Shown here piece by piece: positions 1-5,629 of a stretch of DNA of 9,086 bases. The position numbers were made by a program, and so were the translations under genes. Source of the DNA: Chitinophaga pinensis (lineage in GTDB: Bacteria > Bacteroidota > Bacteroidia > SXHM01); contig CAMDBK010000101.1 in NCBI GenBank assembly GCA_945889235.1, positions 1 to 9,086 of the forward strand. Reading direction: 5' to 3'. The notes below the pieces were generated by a model that saw nothing but the letters and a program-made list of their open reading frames with translations, was not told the DNA's origin and ran no database searches. The first letter of the stretch is position 1, and each line of letters begins with the position of its first letter.

Positions 1-516
1 TGCAGATAATTTTTCGGTAAGAATAACTTCTTTGGTGGCAATGTTGAAAAAGGTAACGTAGATGTATCCTGTTTCTTTAAATTTATCAAATGCTTCTACT
101 ATAAACACTAAACCTAATCCTTCTTTTTCGGTGCCTTTGTATTTTTTCACCATTCCGGCTATTTCTGATTTGTCAAGGTTATAGCTGTTGGTTTGTACCC
201 ACTCTGAAGGATTTATTTTTTCGTTCACTACTTCAACTGCCAGAATATCATTCACCACTTCACCTTTTTTGTAAAACTTTCTTACATCATACTTTTCAGC
301 TTCACTTAATACAAGACTGTTCCATGCCGGTACGTAACGTTTCTGAATATCATTAGGGTCGGTAAAGCCTTCTACGCCTACTAATTTAGAGCGCGACATA
401 TCAACGCCAAACCATACTAATTTGGCTGAGTTAAAAAGTTCGGCATTGGATTGTGCATTAATGTAGAATGCAGAATGCAGAATTAAGAATGAAAGGGCAA
501 GTAGTTTTTTACTCAT
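1..516 (-). CDS. Secreted protein of unknown function, 3' end cut by window edge
   Basis: The reading frame opens at the ATG complementary to 514-516 and stays open for 172 codons to the left edge, so the C-terminus is missing. The first 22 or so residues (MSKKLLALSFLILHSAFYIN, then AQS) form a typical signal peptide with cleavage likely after AQ, so the product is exported to the periplasm or outer membrane. The mature part is soluble-looking, mixed alpha/beta, with no membrane span. It starts NAELFNSAKLVWFGVDMSRSKLVG and contains a segment near residue 142 (GLGLVFIVEAFDKFKETGYI) that looks like a beta strand pair. I do not recognise a named family. A good Bacteroidota-type promoter sits about 70 bases upstream (585-614). 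The signal peptide is coded partly by a 7-base tandem repeat. The coding call is firm because codon use, signal peptide and promoter agree; the function is unknown. Confidence 0.85.
   Translation of the reverse strand, partial: MSKKLLALSFLILHSAFYINAQSNAELFNSAKLVWFGVDMSRSKLVGVEGFTDPNDIQKRYVPAWNSLVLSEAEKYDVRKFYKKGEVVNDILAVEVVNEKINPSEWVQTNSYNLDKSEIAGMVKKYKGTEKEGLGLVFIVEAFDKFKETGYIYVTFFNIATKEVILTEKLSA
463..490. repeat. Tandem 7-base repeat (four units) inside a signal-peptide coding region
   Basis: Four consecutive heptamers read gtagaat, gcagaat, gcagaat, taagaat on the plus strand. The two middle units are identical and the outer ones differ by one or two bases. On the coding (minus) strand they encode the hydrophobic core of the signal peptide (about residues 9-18, SFLILHSAFY). 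Because the unit is 7 bases, gain or loss of one unit would shift the reading frame. Confidence 0.7.
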
Positions 517-584
517 GATAATAATTTTTAAATTAAGGTATTCGTGAGACTTCGTCTTCATGACTAATGTTTTTAGATTTAGTA

Positions 585-614
585 CAAATATAAAACCCCT
601 GATGCAATTAGCAA
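585..614 (-). promoter_or_regulatory. Bacteroidota-type promoter for the 1-516 gene
   Basis: Reading the minus strand, TTG (612-614) is followed after 19 bases by TATATTTG (585-592). This exactly matches the TTG-N17-23-TAnnTTTG promoter of Bacteroidota. It would start transcription a few bases further left and give an untranslated leader of roughly 60 bases before the ATG at 516. The box overlaps the terminator hairpin at 592-624, which is unusual. Confidence 0.6.
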
Positions 615-624
615 CAGGGGTTTT
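592..624. terminator. Rho-independent terminator, probably bidirectional
   Basis: A perfect 10-base stem (aaaacccctg at 592-601 with caggggtttt at 615-624) encloses a 13-base loop. That loop can itself add a 3-base pair (tgc/gca). The T tract continues on the plus strand (tttttatttt), and on the minus strand it reads ttttatattt. The only gene pointing into it here is the minus-strand gene at 689-1294, whose stop is 65 bases away, so it most likely ends that transcript. Confidence 0.75.
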
Positions 625-636
625 TATTTTATTGTT

Positions 637-681
637 GCCACAGATTATGCAGACTACAAATTTAATCTGTGGATCTGTGGC
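637..681. repeat. Palindromic intergenic repeat of the ccacagatt / aatctgtgg type
   Basis: The left arm gccacagatt (637-646) is complementary both to aatctgtgg (664-672) and to atctgtggc (673-681), which are two tandem versions of the right arm. Sequences of the form 'aatctgtg(t)aatctgtggc' are, as far as I recall, common dispersed repeats in Bacteroidota intergenic regions. The element lies in the 3' untranslated part of the 689-1294 gene, just before its terminator. Confidence 0.55.
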
Positions 682-688
682 TATATAT

Positions 689-1294
689 TTACTTAGCGTT
701 TTTTGCAATAAATGCAGCCAGTGTTTTAGCAGATTTTGCATAGGCTTCGGCCAAACGTGTACCTGCATCAAAATCATACCCCGAGAATTGTGAACCGGGT
801 GAGTTTAATATTTCAATGGTTGCTACTTTGTTGCTGCCTTCTTTCAATTCATAAGTCATATCTGCAAACGCAGGATATTTTGAAATGCCAATATTCCATC
901 CCGGCTCAAGGCGTGTAGTTTTTACTACCAGCGTATATTTTGCTCCTGATTTTCCTTCGCCTGCAACAATGCCGTTTTTCTCTAACCCTTTATTAAAGAG
1001 TTCGAAAAACTTAGGCTTGTAACGTTTATCAGGTGCGGTATTCCAGCCTTCCAGCCACTTATCGCCTTTACCTGCTTCTTTTTTGTTGTGGTCTGCTACT
1101 TTCTCTGCAGTATAAGCTGCTTCGGCCTGAGCTTTTTTGCCGGTTCCCACTTTTAGGGCACTGTAATCAAATTCTACGTTTAGTTCTTTTTGTCCTTTAA
1201 GGCCGCTTACGCTGCCTGATTTTAATACCGCTTTTTGCGCATAGGTAAAACTTAACAGCATAACGGCTGCTAAGGTGAGAGTTAGGTTTTTCAT
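689..1294 (-). CDS. Secreted conserved protein of unknown function
   Basis: This 201-residue protein starts with a clear signal peptide (MKNLTLTLAAVMLLSFTYAQ, cleavage around residue 19-20) and has no further membrane span or lipobox, so it is probably periplasmic. The mature part is lysine-rich and opens with a strand-like segment (LKGQKELNVEFDYSALKVG). A charged helical stretch with the motif NKKEAGKGDKWLEGWN follows (about residues 70-86), then FFELFNKGLEKNGI and a strand segment (KYTLVVKTTRLEPGWNIGIS). The pattern resembles a group of hypothetical secreted proteins I associate with Bacteroidota, but I cannot assign a function. The start is supported by the signal peptide and by a promoter at 1321-1352. 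It is divergent from the beta-barrel gene at 1400. A role in envelope stress or interaction with that protein would be guesswork. Confidence 0.88.
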   Translation of the reverse strand: MKNLTLTLAAVMLLSFTYAQKAVLKSGSVSGLKGQKELNVEFDYSALKVGTGKKAQAEAAYTAEKVADHNKKEAGKGDKWLEGWNTAPDKRYKPKFFELFNKGLEKNGIVAGEGKSGAKYTLVVKTTRLEPGWNIGISKYPAFADMTYELKEGSNKVATIEILNSPGSQFSGYDFDAGTRLAEAYAKSAKTLAAFIAKNAK

Positions 1295-1320
1295 GTGTAT
1301 GGTTTTTTAGTTAATGCGTG

Positions 1321-1352
1321 CAAAAATAGAAAAGAAATAATATAATAAGCAA
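1321..1352 (-). promoter_or_regulatory. Bacteroidota-type promoter for the 689-1294 gene
   Basis: On the minus strand TTG (1350-1352) is followed after 21 bases by TATTTTTG (1321-1328), an exact TAnnTTTG -7 box. The spacer is very AT-rich. The -7 box lies 26 bases upstream of the ATG, giving a short leader of roughly 20 bases. Confidence 0.6.
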
Positions 1353-1399
1353 TATAAAAAAAGTTTAATTTTAAGCACTTTTGGATGTATTATTAAGAA

Positions 1400-2143
1400 A
1401 TGAAAAAAAAAGGTTTCCTGTTTTTTTTGCTGTTTTTTTCAGTCATTACTTTTTGCAACTCACAAAGTTTTACCTTGGGCCTTACCGGACAGGCAAAAAA
1501 CACATGGCTGGTAAACACAGCCGTACTGGGCGCCTCGGTACAACAAGAGGCAAAACCTTCGTTTGGTTTTGATGGCGGAGTAACTGCAACCATGTATTTC
1601 CAGCAACAGATAGACACTTACTTTGGCGTAGGCGTTGATGTGCTTTTCGGAAATTTTAAACAACGCTACAGTGGAAGGGTTTCAAACTCACCCACACTCT
1701 CTACCTACAACTCAAATGTAAATCTTTTGTTTATTGATTTACCCGTTTACGGAAAAATGGTAACCCGCTATGGAGCTTACATAGAAGCCGGTGTACAATT
1801 CTCATTGCTTGTAAATGGCGCCTATAAATCAACAGGTGGGTTTGAAGCATCTACCAATGTTACCAATAAATTTGCTCCGTTTTATTACGGCCCGCTGTTA
1901 GGCGTTGGAACCGATTTTCCTCTTACCGATGACCTTTATTTTATTGCAGGGTTGCGCTTTATGTATGGCATAAGTGATTTAAAGGGTGTTGACGGACAAG
2001 GCAATGATATTAATATTCCCCAACCCAATCAACCCGATTACACAGGTGCAAAAACCCATGCCGCCTCTCTAACCCTTAACGTGGGTGTGTATTACCGCTT
2101 TGATGTAGGCGAATACGGAAAAGTAGGGCAACACAGAAGGTAA
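1400..2143 (+). CDS. Outer-membrane beta-barrel protein (PorT-like family)
   Basis: A 247-residue protein with a signal peptide (MKKKGFLFFLLFFSVITFCNSQ, cleavage near residue 22). Alternating aromatic/polar beta strands separated by Gly/Asn turns run through the rest: SFTLGLTGQ, FGFDGGVTATMYFQQ, YFGVGVDVLFGNF, LLFIDLPVYGKMVTRYGAYIEAGVQFSLL, YYGPLLGVGTDFPL, LYFIAGLRFMYGISDL and SLTLNVGVYYRFDVG. This is the pattern of the small 8-10-strand outer-membrane barrels (PorT/OMP_b-brl family) typical of Bacteroidota; 'DLPVYGKM' is the characteristic 'iPl.lk' strand of these proteins. Role: outer-membrane protein, ligand unknown. A positively charged tail (EYGKVGQHRR) follows the last aromatic strand. 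Upstream, cacttttg (1376-1383) is a one-mismatch -7 box without a visible -33 partner, so the promoter is uncertain. The palindromic repeat 35 bases after the stop may define the transcript end. Confidence 0.88.
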   Translation: MKKKGFLFFLLFFSVITFCNSQSFTLGLTGQAKNTWLVNTAVLGASVQQEAKPSFGFDGGVTATMYFQQQIDTYFGVGVDVLFGNFKQRYSGRVSNSPTLSTYNSNVNLLFIDLPVYGKMVTRYGAYIEAGVQFSLLVNGAYKSTGGFEASTNVTNKFAPFYYGPLLGVGTDFPLTDDLYFIAGLRFMYGISDLKGVDGQGNDINIPQPNQPDYTGAKTHAASLTLNVGVYYRFDVGEYGKVGQHRR

Positions 2144-2177
2144 GACCGCAAGTCACAAGTTTTAATTCACAAGGGCT

Positions 2178-2257
2178 GTCACTTCGAGCGTAGTTTTTGT
2201 CACTTCGAACGTAGTCGAGAAGCCATAATTAAACTTCTCGACTACGCTCGAAGTGAC
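2178..2257. repeat. Palindromic repeat, family A copy 1, with an extra partial unit
   Basis: Two 24-base arms (2199-2222 and 2234-2257) are reverse complements with one mismatch and are separated by an 11-base AT-rich loop. The arm begins gtcacttcga and ends gtagtcgagaag. A 16-base partial unit (2178-2193, gtcacttcgagcgtag) precedes it in direct orientation, separated by a few T bases. The same element occurs at 4086-4145. The transcript would fold into a very stable hairpin and could protect or end the mRNA of the upstream beta-barrel gene. Sequences of this kind are, to my knowledge, widespread between genes in Bacteroidota (REP-like). Confidence 0.75.
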
Positions 2258-2300
2258 AAGTTCCTTCCTTGTCAATTAAAAAATTTATGGAATTTGTTTT

Positions 2301-2322
2301 TTCGGTGCATCTCATCACCGAA
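2301..2322. promoter_or_regulatory. Inverted repeat in the leader of the MuiA-family gene
   Basis: Perfect 7-base arms ttcggtg (2301-2307) and caccgaa (2316-2322) surround an 8-base spacer, ending 46 bases before the ATG at 2369. There is no T tract after it, so it does not look like a terminator. It could be an operator half-site pair or an RNA hairpin. No convincing TTG/TAnnTTTG promoter is visible in this spacer; tactttcc at 2338-2345 is a two-mismatch -7 candidate. Confidence 0.25.
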
Positions 2323-2368
2323 CATTCAAAACACTTATACTTTCCAAACATTCTAAACCCAAAACAAA

Positions 2369-4063
2369 ATGAAAAAAATTATCACCGGAATATTGCTGAC
2401 AATAGTATCATCCGTATTCGCATCAAACGACAAGCCCGTAAAATCAACCGTAAAAAATGTAACCGTATTCCTGCAAGGGGCGCAGGTTTACCGCACAGCA
2501 AACATTAATCTTGCACCGGGCGTTACCGACCTGCTGTTTGAAAATGTTTCGCCTTACATCAACGACCGCAGCATACAGGCAGGCGGCAAAGGCAGCTTTA
2601 TTATACTGGAAGTAAAACACGATATCAAATATCCTGAACCACCCAAAGCAGATGCAAACGCATTGCCTAAAGAAATAGTACGTGAAATAAATCTGATTGA
2701 AGATTCATTACAGGAACAAAGCTTTGTGGCAGATGAACTGAACACCAAAAAATTTGCACTCAATCTTGAAAAAGATATGATACTTAAAAACAAGCTTACC
2801 CGTGGCGAAGGCAAAAGTGATTCACTGCCCATGCTTGTTGATGCTATGGAATTTTTCAGGAAAAAACTGACTGATATTGATGCACAGGTTTCAAAAATTA
2901 AAAGAGAAGAATACAAACTGGCGCAAGATGAAAACCGAATGAACGAAAGGCTTGCCCAACTGCGCGCTTACAAAAACGAAACAGAACCTGTAAAAAAATA
3001 CGGACCCATCCACCGCGTAATTGTTACTGTGAGCGCTGAAGAAAGCGTAAGCGGCACACTCGATATCAATTACATTGTTTCCAATGCCGGCTGGAATCCT
3101 TCTTATGATTTGCGTTCAGGCAGCAGCAACGCGCCCGTACAACTGACTTACAAAGCAAATGTTTACCAAAATACAGGTGAAGAGTGGAATGATATTAAAC
3201 TGAAACTCTCAACCAGTAATCCAAACCGAAGCAATATAAAACCGGTGCTGCCTACCTGGTTTGTAAATTATTATTATCAAACAAATAATGGAGCAGAAGT
3301 TCAAACAATGTCAAGAACAATTTCAGGAATGCCCGCAATGGCTTTTGATGGCTATAATGAAGACTTTGAACCCCTGCGCAAAGATGATGAATACAAAGTA
3401 AAAAATCTTGAACCTGCTCAGTCCTCAGCCAACTATGCACAAATGGTTGAGACCATGACCAACGTTGAGTTTGATATTAAACTCCCCTACTCTATTCCTT
3501 CTGATGGTACTACACATTTAGTTGCCGTAAAAAGCAGCGACCTTCCTGCAAGTTACTATCATTATCTTGTACCTAAAATGGAAAGTGAAGCCTTTTTAAT
3601 TGCTAAAGTTACAGGTTGGGAAGAAATGAATTTACTTCCCGGAAAAGCAAATATTTTTTACGAAGGAACTTACGTTGGTGAAACCATGCTTAACGCTGCT
3701 TTACTCACAGATACCATGGAATTAGCGCTGGGCCGCGACCACGGAATTACCATAACACGTACCAAACTTCCTGATAAAGAACGCAACAAGCCACTTGGAA
3801 ACGATGTTGAAAAAACCGTTACCTACGAGTTGAAAATGAAAAACAACAAGAGCAATACACTTAAACTTGTTGTGGAAGACCACATTCCTGTTTCACAAAT
3901 CGAGGATATAAAAGTGGAAATGAAAGATAAAGGCAGCGCAGAGTACAATGACAAAACCGGCTTGCTGAAATGGAATACCAGCATCAACAGCAAGGAAAAT
4001 AAAACGCTTGCATTTACCTATACCATAACCTATAACAAAGATATGCCGCTTAGTATGCACTAG
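2369..4063 (+). CDS. MuiA-family protein (DUF4140 + DUF4139)
   Basis: This 564-residue protein has a signal peptide (MKKIITGILLTIVSSVFAS, cut near residue 19), so it is exported. Residues about 28-130 match the N-terminal DUF4140 pattern: VKNVTVFLQGAQVYRTANINLAPGVTDLLFENVSPYINDRSIQA. Residues about 100-205 are a charged heptad-like coiled coil. Residues about 213-563 form the DUF4139 domain, with SGTLDINYIVSNAGWNPSYDLRS, then VQLTYKANVYQNTGEEWNDIKLKLSTSNP, and a C-terminal beta-rich part ending LKWNTSINSKENKTLAFTYTITYNKDMPLSMH. The family is named after the mucoidy inhibitor MuiA; its biochemical role is not established. Length is usual, without the internal carboxypeptidase-like insert that some relatives carry. 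It appears to be a single-gene unit, bracketed by palindromic repeats and closed by the terminator at 4151-4182. Confidence 0.9.
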   Translation: MKKIITGILLTIVSSVFASNDKPVKSTVKNVTVFLQGAQVYRTANINLAPGVTDLLFENVSPYINDRSIQAGGKGSFIILEVKHDIKYPEPPKADANALPKEIVREINLIEDSLQEQSFVADELNTKKFALNLEKDMILKNKLTRGEGKSDSLPMLVDAMEFFRKKLTDIDAQVSKIKREEYKLAQDENRMNERLAQLRAYKNETEPVKKYGPIHRVIVTVSAEESVSGTLDINYIVSNAGWNPSYDLRSGSSNAPVQLTYKANVYQNTGEEWNDIKLKLSTSNPNRSNIKPVLPTWFVNYYYQTNNGAEVQTMSRTISGMPAMAFDGYNEDFEPLRKDDEYKVKNLEPAQSSANYAQMVETMTNVEFDIKLPYSIPSDGTTHLVAVKSSDLPASYYHYLVPKMESEAFLIAKVTGWEEMNLLPGKANIFYEGTYVGETMLNAALLTDTMELALGRDHGITITRTKLPDKERNKPLGNDVEKTVTYELKMKNNKSNTLKLVVEDHIPVSQIEDIKVEMKDKGSAEYNDKTGLLKWNTSINSKENKTLAFTYTITYNKDMPLSMH

Positions 4064-4085
4064 TTGTAATACAAGAGTAGCTGTT

Positions 4086-4145
4086 GTCACTTCGAGTGTA
4101 GTCGAGAAGATTTACATATCGCTTCTCGACTACGCTCGAAGTGAG
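4086..4145. repeat. Palindromic repeat, family A copy 2
   Basis: The arms at 4086-4109 and 4122-4145 pair over 23 bases, with one G-T wobble and a mismatched outermost base, around a 12-base loop. The arm sequence differs from copy 1 (2199-2257) by only one or two bases, while the loops are unrelated. It lies between the MuiA-family stop and the terminator. Confidence 0.75.
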
Positions 4146-4150
4146 ACATA

Positions 4151-4182
4151 AAAAGGGCCACGCGAAAGCGCGTGGCCCTTTT
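4151..4182 (+). terminator. Strong rho-independent terminator
   Basis: A perfect GC-rich 10-base stem (gggccacgcg 4155-4164 with cgcgtggccc 4169-4178) is capped by a tight four-base aaag loop (gaaa on the closing pair). Four A bases before it pair with the T run after it, and the T run is seven bases long. It lies 88 bases after the MuiA-family stop and ends that transcript. It also insulates the exosortase gene, whose coding region begins 30 bases later. Confidence 0.9.
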
Positions 4183-4186
4183 TTTC

Positions 4187-4194
4187 TACTTTCG
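4187..4194 (+). promoter_or_regulatory. Possible -7 promoter box for the exosortase gene
   Basis: tactttcg matches the TAnnTTTG box at all but one position and stands directly after the terminator's T run. No TTG -33 element is visible at the right distance, because that position falls inside the terminator stem. If used, the mRNA leader would be about 10 bases long. Low confidence. Confidence 0.3.
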
Positions 4195-4211
4195 CTTCAA
4201 ATAAAATTGTT

Positions 4212-4775
4212 TTGGATAAGAAGAAAGCTACACTCTATTTCCTGTTGAAATTATTTTCCATGTACATCCTTTACATGTATGTGTGGAAACAGTTTGTATG
4301 GAATTCCGCTTTTGCAAAACCATGGGAGTTGCTGCACCACGCTGTACTTAAAGCTACAATGGCGTTTTGTTTATTCTTCCTTAATTTATTTGGTTATGAA
4401 GCCACTGAATACAGTTACCGTGTTATTCTAATGGTGAAACCCAATGCAACTATCAGCATAATGAATTATTGTCTCGGCATAGATGTTATGGCGCTTTTTA
4501 CCATGTTAATTATTGCTTATCCCGGACCGTGGAAAAAGAAATTACTGTTTATTCCTGTTGGTATTATTGGTGTTTTCTTCATCAACCAGTTGCGCATTAT
4601 GGCAATAGGAATTTGCTTTGTTGATTTTATTCAATACGCCTGGTTCGACAACCATTTATATTTTAACGTGGCTGCCTACAGCTTTATTTTTCTGTTTTTT
4701 GTGGGCTGGGTAAATTATTTAGAAAAGAGCACACAAAGTTTACCACAAAGGCTCGAAGACGCAAAGGAAAATTAA
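4212..4775 (+). CDS. Exosortase/archaeosortase-family membrane transpeptidase (XrtF-like size)
   Basis: A polytopic membrane protein of 187 residues when read from TTG at 4212. Hydrophobic segments lie at about 8-24, 44-61, 89-104, 110-138 and 150-168. The three exosortase catalytic positions are present: Cys87 in NYCLGIDVM, Arg128 in FINQLRIMAI, and His148 in FDNHLYFN. Exosortases cut a short C-terminal sorting signal from exported proteins in the inner membrane and are thought to pass them to a cell-surface anchor. The size fits the small XrtF group of Bacteroidota rather than the long EpsH type. No cognate sorting-signal protein is seen in the window. Start: there is no in-frame ATG before codon 17 (4260), and starting there would remove most of the first membrane segment, so TTG 4212 is preferred; ATT at 4206 cannot be excluded. 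The last 13 or so codons lie in a palindromic repeat. Confidence 0.85.
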   Translation: MDKKKATLYFLLKLFSMYILYMYVWKQFVWNSAFAKPWELLHHAVLKATMAFCLFFLNLFGYEATEYSYRVILMVKPNATISIMNYCLGIDVMALFTMLIIAYPGPWKKKLLFIPVGIIGVFFINQLRIMAIGICFVDFIQYAWFDNHLYFNVAAYSFIFLFFVGWVNYLEKSTQSLPQRLEDAKEN

Positions 4776-4811
4776 ACCAAAAAAACTTTGCGGCCTTTGC
4801 GCCTTTGCGGT
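4742..4811. repeat. Palindromic repeat family B between convergent genes
   Basis: Imperfect inverted arms lie at 4742-4766 (accacaaaggc...gcaaag) and 4786-4811 (ctttgcgg...ctttgcggt), with a 19-base AT-rich centre. The right arm is itself built of three tandem ctttgc-type units. 'Caaaggcgcaaag' repeats are, to my knowledge, frequent in Bacteroidota. The left arm is inside the exosortase coding region and its stop codon TAA (4773-4775) lies in the loop. Placed between two convergent genes only 41 bases apart, the hairpin could end transcription from both sides. Confidence 0.65.
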
Positions 4812-4816
4812 GAAAA

Positions 4817-5623
4817 CTACCTGCATTCAGGATTAACACCTTTTACATAGTGTTCAATGATGTTCAGCTTGCCTGCGGTTTCTGCTCCTGCAAAGCCTGT
4901 GATATTTTCCGGTTTTATTTTTTGTAAATACTCTTTCAGAATAACAGAAGACAATGGGATATAACTCCAATGCCATTTTTCTTCTTCATAACCATTGAGG
5001 CGGGTTTCATTTTTCATTGAATACGGCTGACAGAAACCAAACGCTGCTGCATTTTTTTTCAACCATTCATAAATCTTTTTTCCTTCAGCAGAATTGAAAT
5101 ATGAATTTTCAAGACTATTTAAATCCATGTCCGTTCCCCAGTGGTGGCGTGATGTTCCTGGCATGGAGCTGTAGCGCAAAATTATTTTTGCTCTTTCAAC
5201 AGGGTCTTTAATTGTTTGCGAAAGATTTTTACCATTTACTAATCTGCTGCCGTTCCACTTGGCTTCCCAAATAGATTTTTGTTCGCTGAAGTTTCTTGTA
5301 GCAGAAATAATTTTCAGATTTACTCCTTCCTTTTTTGCTGCATCATACATTTTAACAAACGCAGCAATGGTTTCTTTTCGCAGATACATTCCTTCTTTAC
5401 TGCAATATTTTAGAGGTATCAGCGCAAAAGATGAATCTGTTTTTTGATTGAATTTTCCGATAAGGTATTCCTGTGAAAAAAAATTTTCTTTTTCAGGAAC
5501 AGAATTTACAACTAACTGTGTGTTATTTTTTTCTTCAGAACGTAATTGCTTGTTCTCATTTTCGCCTGTACATGAAGCTACCGGCAACGCAAGACAACTA
5601 AAGAAAAGAAAAGAAAAATTCAT
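4817..5623 (-). CDS. VanY-like D-alanyl-D-alanine carboxypeptidase lipoprotein (peptidase M15)
   Basis: A 268-residue protein with a lipoprotein signal (MNFSFLFFSCLALPVASC, lipobox VASC, lipidated Cys18). The next residues, TGENENK, are acidic; in Bacteroidota such a stretch can favour surface display, but that is inference. The catalytic domain spans about residues 65-235. It has the M15 zinc motif SRHHWGTDMD (Ser158, ligands His160 and Asp167) and the second motif EKWHW (catalytic Glu215, ligand His218), both complete. KIISATRNFSEQKSIWEAKW (about 104-123) is the substrate-side segment of VanY proteins. The family removes the last D-alanine from peptidoglycan stem peptides, so the expected role is wall trimming in the periplasm. 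The start codon lies 6 bases after the stop of the glycosyltransferase-MORN gene, so the two are co-transcribed. It converges on the exosortase gene. Confidence 0.9.
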   Translation of the reverse strand: MNFSFLFFSCLALPVASCTGENENKQLRSEEKNNTQLVVNSVPEKENFFSQEYLIGKFNQKTDSSFALIPLKYCSKEGMYLRKETIAAFVKMYDAAKKEGVNLKIISATRNFSEQKSIWEAKWNGSRLVNGKNLSQTIKDPVERAKIILRYSSMPGTSRHHWGTDMDLNSLENSYFNSAEGKKIYEWLKKNAAAFGFCQPYSMKNETRLNGYEEEKWHWSYIPLSSVILKEYLQKIKPENITGFAGAETAGKLNIIEHYVKGVNPECR

Positions 5624-5629
5624 TGAACC

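Noticed and set aside
541..562. Small inverted repeat gagacttcgtctt in the leader of the 1-516 gene
   Set aside because: Only a 4-5 base stem with a 3-base loop; expected by chance.
2554..2916. 120-residue open frame on the minus strand within the MuiA-family gene
   Set aside because: It lies wholly inside a well-supported gene on the opposite strand, is rich in Ser/Leu/Phe as expected for an antisense shadow, and has no signal peptide, domain or promoter.
2178..4145. The MuiA-family gene as cargo of a composite transposon
   Set aside because: The flanking elements are short self-complementary hairpins without a transposase, target duplications or matching ends; a REP-like repeat explains them better.
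4260..4775. ATG at 4260 as start of the exosortase
   Set aside because: It would cut off most of the first membrane segment (residues 8-24) and leave a 48-base longer leader; the upstream in-frame codons encode a normal basic N-terminus followed by a hydrophobic helix.
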